Under the pieces are notes generated by a model. It made no database searches. It worked only from the letters and a program-made list of their open reading frames with translations, and was not told the DNA's origin. Of a stretch of 64,000 bases of DNA, positions 41,806 through 52,280 are shown in pieces (position 1 is the stretch's first letter; every line of letters starts with the position of its first letter). The stretch spans positions 372,001 through 436,000 of the forward strand of contig NW_026060238.1 of NCBI RefSeq assembly GCF_024166365.1. The letters are read 5' to 3'. A program made the position numbers and the translations under genes. This stretch comes from Elephas maximus indicus. Lineage: Eukaryota > Chordata > Mammalia > Proboscidea > Elephantidae.

Positions 41806-42336
41806 AGTATTGTAACCTGATGAGGGTGGGTCCTGCCCAGTGCGACCCCTTGAGTCAATTGAGAGACACCAGGCCTTTGAAAAGGAGAAAACAGACTTTA
41901 TTGCAAGCTGGTCAAGGAAGGAGCTCAGAGATTAAGTCTCAAATCAAGCTCCCTGAGGTTGGGGATTCTAGTGCAGTTGCAGGGTTTGTGATAGGGAACT
42001 TCTGCATAATTCATGAAGTTTCTAAGAACTGGCAGACAATTTCAGGAAATTAACACATACAGGGGTGCAGTACAGGGTGCAATATGGTGTCTGGGGGCAT
42101 GTGGTTTTTAGGGGGGTATGAAACATGAAGTTTATCTAAGGACAGCTTTGTGGCTTATTGCTCATGTCCAAATGGAGTGGGGGAAAGGTTGGTGGGTAGC
42201 AAAGCAAACTTGAGCAGAGAAGCAGTAAGATGGCCTTGAGCTGCTACACAGAATTTCTTATCAAAAGTGTGTGATGTGGCCCAGGTATGATGGGAGGAGG
42301 GGAACCGTTAAGCCCTGTTGTCTACGGTATCAATAA
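41806..42336 (-). mobile_element. Probable antisense solo LTR of an endogenous retrovirus
   Basis: Read on the minus strand the segment starts TGATACCGTAGACAAC and has 'gcaataaagtctgtttt' (polyadenylation signal) about 75 bp before its end. It finishes in 'gggtcgcactgggcagg..cctcatca'. This is the layout of a U3-R-U5 LTR of about 520 bp. No internal retroviral sequence flanks it, so it would be a solo LTR. The family is not recognised and the exact ends are approximate. Confidence 0.5.
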
Positions 42337-42344
42337 TATACATA

Positions 42345-42836
42345 TTTTTAAAATAATTTTTATTGTGCTTTAAGTAGAAGTTTACAAATCAAGTCAGTCT
42401 CTCACATATAAACTTATATACACCTTACTACATACTTTTTTTTAATCAGTCAGTCCGCTCCCTCCTTCCAGTCTCTCCTTTCATGACCGTTTTGCCAGTT
42501 TCTAACCCTCTCTACCCTCCCATCTCCCTTCTAGACAGAAGATGCCAGCACGGTCTCAAGTGTCCACCTGATACAAGTAGTTCACTCCTCATCAGCATCT
42601 CTCTCCAACCCATTGTCCAGTCCAATCCATGTCTGAGGAATTGGTTCCTGTCCTGGGCCAACAGAAGGTTTGGGGACCATGACTGCCGGGATTCTTCTAG
42701 TCTCAGTCAGACCATTAAGCCTGGTCTTTTTATGAGAATTTGGGGTCTGCATCCCACTGTTCTCCTGCTCCCTCAGGGGTTCTCTGTTGTGCTCCCTGTC
42801 ATGGCAGTCATCGGTTGTGGCCGGGCACACATCTAG
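42345..42836 (-). mobile_element. L1 3' UTR fragment, antisense
   Basis: This is the reverse complement of the same 3' UTR found in sense at 50755-51478. Shared blocks include 'atcaagtcagtctctcaca', 'caagtgtccacctgatac', 'ctgtcctgggccaacagaag', 'tgagaatttggggtctgca' and 'ggttgtggccgggcac'. The A-rich 3' end lies on the left, near 42345 (poly-T side). I assign it to an afrotherian L1 by recall of this abundant 3' UTR. It is non-coding. Confidence 0.7.
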
Positions 42837-42917
42837 TTAATAATATTTTTAATAAAATATCTAGACTTAAAAACTTAAGGAAGGAGAAGTGTCTTTCACT
42901 TCTTAAAATATGACAGA

Positions 42918-43445
42918 TGTTATGGGTTGAATTGTGTCCACCAAAAATGTGTGTCAACTTGGCTAGACCATGATTCGTAGTATTGTGTGATGGTCCACCA
43001 TTTTGTCGAGTGATGTGATTTTCCTACACACTGTAAACCTTACTTCTATGATGTTAATGAGGTAGGATTAATGGCAGTTATGTTAATGAGGAAGGACTCA
43101 ATCTACAAGACTGGGTTGTGTTTTAAGTGAATCTCTTTTGAGATATAAAAGAGAGAAGCAAGCAGAGAGACAGGGGGACATCATACCACCAAGGAACAAG
43201 AGCGAGGAGAACAGAGTATCCTTTGGACCGGGGGTCCCTGTGCTTAGGATCTCTTGTCTGGGGAATATTGATGAAAAGGACTTTGCCCCTGAGCCAACAG
43301 AGGGAGAAGGCCTTCTCCTGGAGCTAGCACCCTGAATTCGGACTTCTGGCCTGCTATGCTGTGAGAGAAAAAATTTCTTTATGTTAAAGCCATCCGTCCA
43401 CTTGTGGTACTTCTTTTATAGCAGTACTAGATAGCTGAGACAGAA
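42918..43445 (+). mobile_element. MaLR-like LTR, full length, sense (copy 1)
   Basis: The element starts TGTTATGGGTTGAATTGTG and ends '..cacttgtggtacttcttttatagcagtactagatagctgagaca', broken here only by small changes. It includes a TATA-like 'gagatataaaagagagaagc' promoter region and a degenerate polyadenylation area (gagagaaaaaatttc). It is closely related to the LTR at 63030-63543 and to the antisense, interrupted copy at 49651-50615. It looks like a non-autonomous ERVL-MaLR LTR common in afrotherians, and it has no internal retroviral region here. Confidence 0.75.
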
Positions 43446-43529
43446 GGTATATTGAAAAATATATCTCTGGCACAAAAAGGCTCAAATTGCTGAAAGAAAT
43501 TAAAAATATACTTGTATTTTTATATATTT

Positions 43530-43595
43530 GTGTGGGTATATATATGTATGTGTGTGTGTATGTATATAAATATATGTATATATGAGCTCTGGTGG

Positions 43596-43646
<51 letters not shown>

Positions 43647-43650
43647 TGCC
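43530..43650. repeat. TG / TA / CA compound microsatellite
   Basis: Alternating purine-pyrimidine tract: short TG and TATG runs, then about 18 uninterrupted TA dinucleotides (about 43597-43631), then about 7 CA dinucleotides. It is likely polymorphic in length. It sits immediately upstream of a SINE. Confidence 0.95.
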
Positions 43651-43655
43651 TATAT

Positions 43656-43866
43656 ATGAGTTCTGGTGGCACAGTGGTTAAGTGCTCTGATGCTAATCAA
43701 AAGGTAAGCAATTTGAACTCACCAGCCTATTCCACAGGAGAAAGTTATGGCAGTCTGCTTCCATAAAGATTTAGAGCCTTAGAAACACTATGGGGCAATT
43801 CAACTCTGTTCTATAGGGTCACTATGAGTTGGAATTGACTCAGGGGCAACTGGTTTGATCTGGTTT
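43656..43866 (+). mobile_element. AfroSINE, sense, diverged
   Basis: A tRNA-derived head (TTCTGGTGGCACAGTGGTTA) is followed by 'caaaaggtaagcaatttgaa' (B-box area), 'acactatggggcaattcaac', 'gggtcactatgagttgg' and the tail 'ttgactcaggggcaactgg'. A non-canonical stretch in the middle (about 43740-43780) is extra relative to the other copies in this window. Confidence 0.88.
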
Positions 43867-44261
43867 TATATGTATACGTACATATGGTGTAAGATGAATG
43901 ATTGAGCTACTGGAAAAGTAAGATAAATCTGCACTATCGAGAAAAATACTGTGAATGAGTCCTGAAAAAGGTCAATACAGGTAACAGACATGAAAAAGGC
44001 ATTGATATAGGTATTGGACTTTACTAGGACTCATACAATGGGGAAAGGAAGCCAAATTAAGTCCCATGCACAGTGGTTAATTATCGCACATGCAGAGATA
44101 TCAAGCTGGGACCAGGAAAATTATTTTCTTAAAAAACCCAGTAAGAAAAAGCTACAACAAAGATAAATGAGGACCATGACTTCTCTTAACTATAGATGTC
44201 TGTGGAAGGGAAATAAAAAAGCTTTTCTTGAAATTTCTATTCTCATCCCCACACTTAGATA
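43867..44261. other. No recognised feature
   Basis: AT-rich sequence with no open frame of note and no repeat family I can name. Confidence 0.6.
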
Positions 44262-44435
44262 TATTTGGAAGTAAATTGCACACCACCAGGTAACTTAAAT
44301 ATCACCATCTCAAAATTTAGTTAACATAGAGTCCGAGTGATGAGCAGCCAGTTACTGAGCAACTGTGAAGGACAATTCTCTTATTAGGATTCAAATATAG
44401 ACATAGATAAATTTCTAAACAATATGATCTCAGAA
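44262..44435 (+). repeat. Local duplication, left copy
   Basis: This segment recurs about 870 bp downstream at 45130-45305. The shared order is 'accaccaggtaacttaaata', 'tcaccatctcaaaat', 'gatgagcagccagttactg', 'aactgtgaaggacaattctc' and 'gacatagataaatttctaaa'. The two copies differ at scattered positions (about 10 percent by eye). They flank an RTE LINE fragment. Confidence 0.85.
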
Positions 44436-44474
44436 TGAAATATCTCATATTTTATGTTTAACAGTATTTGTCTG

Positions 44475-45003
44475 GGCAAATCTGCTACAAAAGACCTCCT
44501 TAAAGTGTTAAGAAGCAAGGATGTCACTTTGAAGACCAAGGAGTGCCTGACCGAAGCTATGGTATTTTCAATGACCTCATATGAATGTGAAAGCTGGACA
44601 ATGAATTAGGTGTTGGTGAAGAATATTGAATATGCCAGTGACTGCCAGAAGAATGAACAAATCTATCTTGGAAGAAGTACAGCCAGAATACTTTTTTGAA
44701 GCAAGGGTGCCGAGACTTTCTTTCAAGTGCTTTGGATATGTTATCAGGAGGGATGAATCCCTGGTGAAGGACATTATGCTTGATAAAGTAAAGGGTCAGC
44801 GGAAAAGAGGAAGACCCTCAAAGACATGGATTGACACAGTGACTACAACAATGAGCTCAAACATGGCAATCATTGTGAGGATGGCACAGGACCAGGAAGC
44901 TTCTTGCCCTGTTGTACATGGTGTCACTATTAAAAAAAAAATCACCATTGCCATTGAGTCAATTCTGACTCATAGTGACGACGGCAACTAACAACAACAA
45001 CAT
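44475..45003 (+). mobile_element. RTE-clade LINE 3' fragment, sense
   Basis: The sense strand encodes the RTE C-terminal region: LLKVLRSKDVTLKTK, MTSYECESWTMN, then a stop, and from 44626 a frame with ARRMNKSILEE, FKCFGYVIRR and KGQRKRGRPSKTW. It ends in the SINE-like tail 'gccattgagtcaattctgac' and a CAA-rich terminus near 45003. It corresponds to the same part of the element found at 40031-40756 but is more diverged, with internal stops. It is non-functional. Confidence 0.85.
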
Positions 45004-45129
45004 ATTTTTTTTCTCAAGTATTGGGATAGGAAACAACCAAGGTAACAGAATCTTAATATATTGCCTAATGGAGGCAAAAGTTCCTTTTCGAGTTAAACAT
45101 CTGAGCAGTAAAATTACTCAACAGCCCCA

Positions 45130-45305
45130 TGGGAGTTGAGAGTAGATTGCATACCACCACGTAACTTAAATATCACCATCTCAAAATGTATTTAACATAG
45201 GGTCCAAGTGATGAGCAGCCAGTTACTGTGCAACTGTGAAGGACAATTCTCTTATTACAATTCAGATATAGACATAGATAAATTTCTAAACAATATGACC
45301 CCATG
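45130..45305 (+). repeat. Local duplication, right copy
   Basis: Partner of 44262-44435, in the same orientation. The segment between the two copies contains the RTE fragment and about 125 bp of other sequence. Confidence 0.85.
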
Positions 45306-45514
45306 GGAGTGGAATAGCAGAATACTGTTGACATCTTATATAGAGTTTAAATCATTTCTGGTTATCTTTTGGGAGAATGTCCCCTCAGTTTTGTACTTAA
45401 AGGAATTGACAATTCTCTCTCTTTTTTTGTACATAATTTGGTAGACAGGAACACCAGTCTCCACAGGAGATTTCTTTTTTCCTTTTATTTCATTTAATCC
45501 CCTCGAGTCTTTTA

Positions 45515-46765
45515 TGAGCAAATTTTTGCTGTTGTGAAAAATGCTGCAATGAACATGGGTATGCATTTGTCTATTCATGTGACAGCTCTTATTTCTCTAA
45601 GATGTATTGCTAGGAGTGGGATTGCTGGATCTTGTGGTATTCTCTTTCTAGCTTTCTAAAGAAGTGCCATATCGTTTTCCAAATTGGTCGTACCATTTTG
45701 CATTCCCACCAGTCGTGCATAAGAGTTCCAGTCTCCCCACAAATTCTTCAACATCATTATATATATATATATTTTTTGAGTTATGCCAATAATGTTGGGG
45801 TGAGATGGTATCTCATTGTAGTATCAATTTCCAATTCTCTATTGGCTGGTGATCACGGTCATTTCATCATGTGTCTGTTAGTCACTTGAGTGCCTTCTTT
45901 GGTGAAGCGTCTGTTAATTTCCTTTCCCCTTTTTTAAATTGGATTATTTGTCTTTTTGTTGTAGAAGTAATGGATTTTCCTGTAGATTTTAGAGATTAGA
46001 CTTCTGTTGACTTTGTCATAGCCAGAGAATTTTTCCAAGTCTAAGTTCTTTTTTTGCTCTTTTGGTGAAGTCTTTTGATGAGCATGAGTGTTTAATTTTT
46101 AGAAGATTCCAGTAATCTAACTTATATTCTAGAGTTTGTGTCTTGTTAGTTATGGTTTGTATCCTGTTAATGACATGTATTAGGGCCTCTAGCATTGATC
46201 CAATTTTTCTCCTATGACCTATATAGTTTTTGATTTTATATTTAGGTGTTTGATCCATTTTTAATTAGTTTTCGTATATGGTGTGAGGTATGGGCCCTGT
46301 TTCATTTTTTTAAAGAGGGACATCCAGTTCTGCCAGCAGAATTTGTTAAAAAGACTGTCTTTTCCACATTTGATGGACTTTGGGCACTTTTCCAAGATCA
46401 AGTGATTGTAGGTGGATGGATTTACACCTGGGTTCTCAATTCTGTTCCACCGGTCAATGGAGCTGTCATTGTACCAGTACCAGTCTGTCTTGACTACCGT
46501 AGCCGTACAGTAGATTCTGAGGCCAGGTAGTGTGAGTCTTCCTAGTGAATTCTTCTTCTTCAATAGTACTTTACTTATGTGGGGCCTCTTTTATTTCCAT
46601 ATAAAGTTAATGATTAGTTTTTCCATCTTTTTAAAGAATGCTGTTGGTATTTGGACGAGAATTGCTTTGTATTTGTGCATTGCTTTGGGTAGAATTGATA
46701 TTTTCACAATGTTGAGTCTACCTATTGAGGAGCATGTCCCTCGCTTTTGTCATTTTGAGATACCC
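45515..46765 (-). mobile_element. L1 fragment, ORF2 C-terminus and 3' UTR, antisense
   Basis: On the minus strand, 46261-46540 encodes the conserved L1 ORF2 C-terminal region: [43 protein letters not shown] and PYLTPYTK. 46016-46258 continues with shifts. The 3' UTR lies further left (for example, the reverse complement of 'gctgcaatgaacatgggtat'). Multiple stops and shifts make it a dead 5'-truncated copy of an older L1M-type family. The left end is approximate. Confidence 0.85.
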
Positions 46766-47394
46766 GTTCTTCGTTGTTTGTTTCTTTAACAATCTGACAC
46801 TTTCTCTTCTCCTTCAGGACATTCACATGTGTTCTTCTGTCTGCTAGAGGTGGTTTCTCTGGCACCTCAATTCATTTGTACTTTAGCTGTACTCTCTTGG
46901 AGAAGTCTTCTCTGAGTCTCTCAAACTCTTACATGTTTCCAGAATGTCCTGTGCTTCATCTTTAAAGCAGTAATATTATTTGAATTTGAACTAATAACCA
47001 AGTATCAGCCTTGCTCAGGAGTAAGTTACTTTTGTGGTTATTTAAATTTAAATATGAATGAAATAAAATAGCAGTTCAGTTCCTTAGTCACACTAGGCGT
47101 ATCTAAAATGATCAGTAACAACATGTGTCTAGTGACTAATGTATCAGGCAACACAGATTATAGAACATTTCCATTATTGTAGAAAATTATTTTGGACAAG
47201 TGCTGGGAGATCAGTTATTTCTCCTTTTTGCTGTTCTTAAACTAACCCTGTGCAACCCAGAACCTAGGCCCTGTGCAACATTTGCACTAACATCATCAAA
47301 TCTTTCATTTATTCCTGTAAACACTAGGCATTTTCAGACGTGCACACATACACACAAATACACACACATATACACCTATACTTTTCTTTAAGGT
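46766..47394. other. No recognised feature
   Basis: AT-rich sequence without a recognisable repeat or gene, apart from a short CA-rich patch near 47340-47380. Confidence 0.55.
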
Positions 47395-47645
47395 TTGGTC
47401 TAAATTTAATAAAATCCTTGAAATCTTCCCTTTGTGTAAAGCCAAGATTAGGTGCTATCTCCTCTTTGCTCTCCCAAAACTTTGTTCTCTTAGCTTAGTC
47501 TACTGAAATTATTTGTACATAAGCCTGTTTCTATTAAATTACTACCTAACGTGGAAGAAACAGGCCTTGGTTGTTTTATATTTATATCTCTAGTGCCTGG
47601 TAAATGTGACATAATTTATACTCAATAAATACATTTTAATCACAG
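47395..47645 (+). mobile_element. L2-like 3' end
   Basis: The order of weakly conserved words fits the L2 3' end: 'aatcttccctttg', 'taggtgctatctcctcttt', 'gctctcccaaaac', 'attatttgtacataagcctg', 'atctctagtgcctgg', then 'ctcaataaatacattt'. The copy is old and diverged, so the assignment rests on several short matches. Confidence 0.55.
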
Positions 47646-47864
47646 ATTTGAAACTCATACTGTCCTCTCATTGGTGAACATTTTGGTTTCACAAAAAAAT
47701 ATATACATAGTTATTAAGTCAAATATTTATATATATATCTACATCAATATTAACACCTACATCTGTATACAGGCAACAATGGATCTACAATTAGTTTTCA
47801 TTTACCAGAATTTCATATGAATAAAATCATATAATATGTACTCTCTTTTTTGTTTGTTTTGTGC

Positions 47865-48508
47865 CATTTTACTCTTCTTTTTCTTGTTTCCAAAGGTAAA
47901 ACATTTGTTTATTGATTTGAGACTTGTCTTCCTTTTTAACATGGGCACTTGGAGCTATTAATTTCTCTATAAACGATTCTAAAGCTGCAATACATATGTT
48001 TTAGCATACTGTTTTTCACGTACTTTTATGTAAAAATATTATTTTTAAACTCTCCTTGTGATTTATTCTTTGGCTCATTTGTTATTTAGGAGTGAACTGT
48101 TTAAATATATTTGTGATTTTCTTATATTTTCTTCAATTGTTGATTTCTAATTTAATTGTATTTTGGTCAAAGAACATATTTTGTATTATTTCAATTATTT
48201 TGTATTTATTTAGGTTTGTTTTGTTTTGTTTTATAGTCTGGTATATGGTCACTCTGGAGAATGTCCCATGTATACTGTCCAGTTTTATATCCATTATTGA
48301 AAATGAGTTATTGAAGTCTCTATTATTGTGAAATGTTAGGTGAATATATGTTTATAATTGTTTATTCTACCCAATAGATTGACACTTTATAGTTATAAAA
48401 TATTATTTGTATCCTGTAACTTTTTCGTCTTAAAGTCTAATACGACAAATATTATTATAGGCCACCCAGCTCTTTTTTTTTTTTTTTTTTGGCTACTGCT
48501 TGCATAGT
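47865..48508 (-). mobile_element. L1 fragment, ORF2 region, antisense
   Basis: The plus strand carries words familiar from the reverse complement of L1 ORF2: 'ttgatttgagacttgtcttc', 'ggagctattaatttctct', 'agctgcaatacatatgtttt', 'gttatttaggagtg', 'tttggtcaaagaacatattt', 'gttattgaagtctctatta' and 'cttaaagtctaata'. It is strongly diverged with no usable frame. It abuts the antisense LTR at 48509. Confidence 0.7.
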
Positions 48509-48679
48509 ATGTTAGATTCCTAGTGCTGCCACGACAAAATACTACAAAGTAAATGGCTTTGAAGAACAGAATTTATTGTCTTAGTTCTGAAGACTAGAGG
48601 CCCAAATTCATTAATGGGTCTATGAGCTCTCTCTCTGTTTGTTCTATGGAAAGGTCCTTCCTGTCTCAGCTTCTTGCAG

Positions 48680-48857
48680 TCAAAAAAAAAAAAAAAAAAA
48701 AACTGTTGCCGTTGAGTCAATTCCAACTCATAGCAACCCTATGGGATAGAGCGGAACTTTCTCATGGGGTTTTCAAAGAGCAGCTGGTGGATTCCACCTG
48801 CTGACATTTCGGCTAGGAGCTGAGCTATTAGCTACTGCACCGTCAGGGCACCTTGTA
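48680..48857 (-). mobile_element. AfroSINE, antisense, nested in an LTR
   Basis: An A-run of about 19 bases is followed by 'gttgccgttgagtcaattcc', 'aactcatagcaaccctatgg' and, at the far end, 'ttagctactgcaccgtcagg', the reverse complement of the tRNA-like head. The element lies in the antisense LTR at the point where 'cagcttcttgcag' is interrupted. Confidence 0.8.
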
Positions 48858-49027
48858 GCTTCTTGTAGCCCTTTGCAATTCTTAGCATGCTTATGCATGC
48901 TTATAGGTGTGTCTGCCTCCATTATCACCTGGCATCTGTCTTACTCTGTGTGTTTCTTTCCATCTCCCTGTCTGTTATCTCCTTTTAAGACACCACTCAG
49001 AATGGAATAGGACTTATCCTACTCTGG

Positions 49028-49132
49028 TATGGCTTAAGTGACAGTATCATCAGCTGCTATTTGGGAACACCATGGGGTGGTTCTACTCTGTCCTATATGG
49101 TCACTATGAGTTATAATCAACGGGATGGCAAA
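49028..49132 (+). mobile_element. AfroSINE 3' fragment, sense, nested in an LTR
   Basis: Only the 3' half is present: 'aacaccatggggtggttcta', 'ctctgtcctatatggtcact' and 'atgagttataatcaacggga'. No tRNA-like head is seen. Confidence 0.65.
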
Positions 49133-49258
49133 GATTTTTCTTTTATCTTCAAAGAATAGTGGTATTTTCCCAAACAAGGTCACAACTTCCAGGTACAATT
49201 TTTAGGACTTCAACATATATATTTCAGAGACACTTTCAATCCAGAATACATGGCCTAT

Positions 49259-49650
49259 CTTTTAAATCTTATTTTCAATCTAGTTGCTTCTTTTAATCTA
49301 AAGAGTGCCTATAATAGACAGACATATATTTGGGTTATGTTCTCTTTTTAGACTATGTTTCCGATCTCTGCCTTTCAATTGGGTTGTTTCACTGCTTAAA
49401 TTTAATTACTGATAAAATAAGACTTATCTGATAAGGCTTGAGTAATTTTTAAAAAGTATATTGAAAAAACAATCTGTGTGAGTGAAAGTTCTCAGGCCCG
49501 TGAATATAATCACATGAACTAACACTCTTCTTTCTGCCAAGGAAAAGTAGATGACTAAAAATTGTTGCTTTGAAAGATTGTAAAACAAATTTGAACACAA
49601 ATAAAAACTAAATGATTTCTATTCAAGGCCACATAAATAATAGATATGCC
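49259..49650. other. No recognised feature
   Basis: AT-rich sequence with no named repeat or credible gene seen. Confidence 0.55.
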
Positions 49651-50615
49651 ATTGTCTTAGTTATCTAGTTCTGCTATAACAGAAATACCACATGTGGATG
49701 CCTTTAACAAAGAGAAATTTATTCTCTCACAGTCTAGGGGTTTAGAAGTCCTAATTCAGGATGTCAGCTTCAGGGGAGGCTTTCTTTCTCTGTTGGCTCT
49801 GCAGGAAGGTCTTCGTCATCAATTTTCCCCCGGTTCAGGAACATCTCAGTTTAGGGACCCCAGGTCCAAAGAATGTGCTATGTTCTTGGTGGTTTTTCTT
49901 GATGGTATGAGGTCCCCCTGTCTCTCTGCTTGCTTCTCTTTTTTATATTTCCAAAGAGATTGACTCAACATACTATCTAATCCTGTAGATTGAGCCTACC
50001 TCATTTATATAACTTATTAGATAAATGATGGTCAAATATTTTTTCCATTCTATCGATTACATTTTCATTTTCTTGGTAGTGTCATTTAATGCACAAAAAC
50101 TTTTCATGAAATGGAGAAAAGAGTATTTGCTTTTAATGTACAAGTATGTAATTTGTATAATTTTTTTACAAAGAATGAGCAGGATAAAGATACACTGAAC
50201 ATTATTGAAATTAAGACATTATTCATCTGAATTAGTTGGGTTTACATTAAGATGCTAACCCTAATCCACAAGAAATCATTAAGAAAATAACTTGAAACAT
50301 ATGCTGTAAAAGACACAATAAATAAATTTAAAGGTACACTAGGACATACCAATTTAACACAAAAGAAGCCAGCAATCCAGGAATAGACTAATAAAAAAGA
50401 CTTAAGCATATTAAAAAAAAGGAAGACATAAGACTTACTTTGTCAGTAGTGAAATTTAATCCCGCGTCATTAACTTCATAGTGGCAGGATTTACTACACA
50501 TAGGAAGATCACATCAGAAGACAAAATGGTGGACAATCATATGCTACTGGCAATCATGACCCAGTCAAGTTGACACACATTTTGGGTGGGTGGGGTGCAA
50601 TTTAACCCGTAACAG
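49651..50615 (-). mobile_element. MaLR-like LTR, antisense (copy 2), split by L1 sequence
   Basis: Left part (49651-50015): reverse complement of the LTR 3' half, with 'atctagttctgctataacag', 'aatttattctctcaca' and 'aggtcccc..ctctctgctt'. Right part (50461-50615): reverse complement of the 5' start, ending 'cccgtaaca'. The intervening 50016-50460 is not LTR. It belongs to the same LTR family as 42918-43445 and 63030-63543. Confidence 0.75.
50016..50460. mobile_element. L1-derived sequence interrupting the antisense LTR
   Basis: Around 50060-50110, 'cttggtagtgtcatttaatg' plus 'cacaaaaactttt' matches L1 sequence in antisense. From about 50240, 'taacacaaaagaagccagca' and 'acttactttgtcagtag' fit the region before or at the start of L1 ORF2 in sense. 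The mixed orientation suggests an inverted, 5'-truncated L1 insertion, a common product of twin priming. The boundaries are approximate. Confidence 0.45.
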
Positions 50616-50754
50616 CCATCAATCACCCCAGTAAATTCTTCACTTATATGTCTCTGATGAAAAATTATATCCAATATAGAACCTCATATGTTTTATAGGT
50701 GATTTTATTTGATCTGACAGATATTAAGAAAACTTCTCTTTTAAAAAAGACGTT

Positions 50755-51478
50755 ACTGCATCCCACTTTGAAATGTGGCGTCTGGGGTCTTAAATGCTAA
50801 CAAGCAGCCATCTAAGATGCATCAATTGGTCTCAACCCACTTGGAGCAAAGGAGAATGAAGAACACCAAGGTCACACGACAACTAAGAGCCCAAGAGACA
50901 GAAAGGGCCACATGAACCAGAGACCTACCACATCCTGAGACCAGAAGAACTAGTTGGTGCCCGGCCACAATCGATGACTGTCCTGACAGGGAGCACAACA
51001 GAGAACCCCCGAGGGAGCGGGAGATCAGTGGGATGCAGACCCCAAATTCTCATAATAAGACCAGACTTAATGGTCTGACTGAGACTTGAGGAATCCCAGC
51101 AGTCATGGTCCCCAAAACTTCTGTTGGCACAGGACAGGAACCATCCCCGAAGACAACTCATCAGGCATGAAAGGGACTGGACAGTGGGTAGGAGAGAGAT
51201 GCTGATGAAGAATGAGCTAATTATATCAGGTGGACACTTGAGACTGTGTTGGCATCTCCTGTCTGGAGGGGGTTTGGGAGGATAGAGAAAGTTGGAAGCT
51301 GACAAAATTGTCACGAAGGGAGAGACTGGAAGAGCTGACTCATTAGGGGGAGAGCAAGTGAGAGTAAGGAGTAAGATGTATATAAACTTATATGTGACAG
51401 ACTGACTTGATTTGTAAACATTCGCTTGAAGCGCAATAAAAGTTAATAAAAAAAAAATGGTAGTGCAGAAAAAAAAAA
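50755..51478 (+). mobile_element. L1 3' UTR with poly-A tail, sense
   Basis: A 3' UTR with 'ggggtcttaaatgctaacaa', 'caagcagccatctaagatgc', 'cagaaagggccacatgaacc', 'gtgcccggccacaatcgatg', 'caggtggacacttgagactg' and 'gacttgatttgtaaaca'. It ends in the polyadenylation signal 'gcaataaaagttaata' and an A-rich tail at about 51451-51478. It is the sense counterpart of 42345-42836. I assign it to an afrotherian L1 by recall. The element is truncated before the ORF2 end. Confidence 0.75.
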
Positions 51479-51479
51479 A

Positions 51480-52084
51480 GACATTAGACATTTCCGTGCT
51501 TGTGCACAGAGTGGACAGCAGGGAGAGCCCAAGAAGAGTCTTTTCTTTTTCTTTTTTTTTTTTTAAATAACTTTCTTTCGCTTATCCCGGACATGAAAAT
51601 GTTCAACAGTTTAACCTCAGTTCATTCCCCTAAACTCTGTGGAGTCTGCTCGCTGAGCTTGCAAGCCACTGTCACTATGGTGTTTGTAACCTTTAAAATA
51701 TCTCATTTAGCTTAAAGTGTTGATCCTCTCCCTTGTCTTCCTAACTCCAAACAACTAAAAAAAACATTCTCAGCACATTTAACAGATCAATCTTTATAAA
51801 ATAAAAATCTGATCACACTGTGAAAGATCAGCCTCGGAATCATCTACACTCCACGTTTTTAGACTATCCCATGTGATTTAAAAAGCTATTTTAGGTACAG
51901 ACACATGGAATTTTTATCTCAGTAATGTATTCACACTAAATTTTCAGGTCTACAGACCAATCAGATTAAGTCCTAATACATTTTAGGTCATAAAAGCTTT
52001 TTATGATTTGAAGCTGCCTCTTTTTCTTCCCTTGTTACATACTATTCTGAGTGAGGCAAGCTTTCCCTCCAAGGGGAGCTAACC
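51480..52084. other. No recognised feature
   Basis: It contains a T-run near 51550-51564. Otherwise it is AT-rich sequence without a repeat family or gene I can support. Confidence 0.5.
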
Positions 52085-52280
52085 CTTGTTGATAACTCAC
52101 TGTGGGCCAGGTTCTGATCTAAAAATGCTTTATACATACTGCCTCATTGCATTCTCAATATAAACAACAACTAAGAAATATTATTGTATCTATTTCATAA
52201 ATGGAGAAACTTAGCAACAGAGTTTTAAAATTTGACCAGGCTCACATGTTATCCTGGGTTTATATCTGGCTGACTGGCTT
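52085..52280 (+). mobile_element. MIR SINE, sense
   Basis: The order of MIR words is preserved: 'cactgtgggccaggttctga', 'tctaaaaatgctttatacat', 'ctgcctcattgcattctca', 'tattattgtatctatttcat', 'aaatggagaaacttagcaac' and 'gaccaggctcacatgtta'. This is an ancient mammalian SINE copy. Confidence 0.8.

Larger units (their letters stand above)
48509..49258 (-). mobile_element. MaLR (MLT1-type) LTR, antisense, interrupted by SINEs
   Basis: It begins with the antisense LTR end 'tagattcctagtgctgccac' and 'gaacagaatttattgtctta', and includes 'ctcagcttcttgcag', 'ccttttaagacaccactcag' and 'taggacttcaacatata'. Two SINE pieces interrupt it (48680-48857 and 49028-49132). The pieces on both sides are collinear, so the LTR is older than the SINEs. 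Confidence 0.65.

Noticed and set aside
42483-42836. 117-codon frame, with a related one on the minus strand at 50925-51491
   Set aside because: Both are the antisense translation of the same repeated L1 3' UTR, present twice in this window in opposite orientations.
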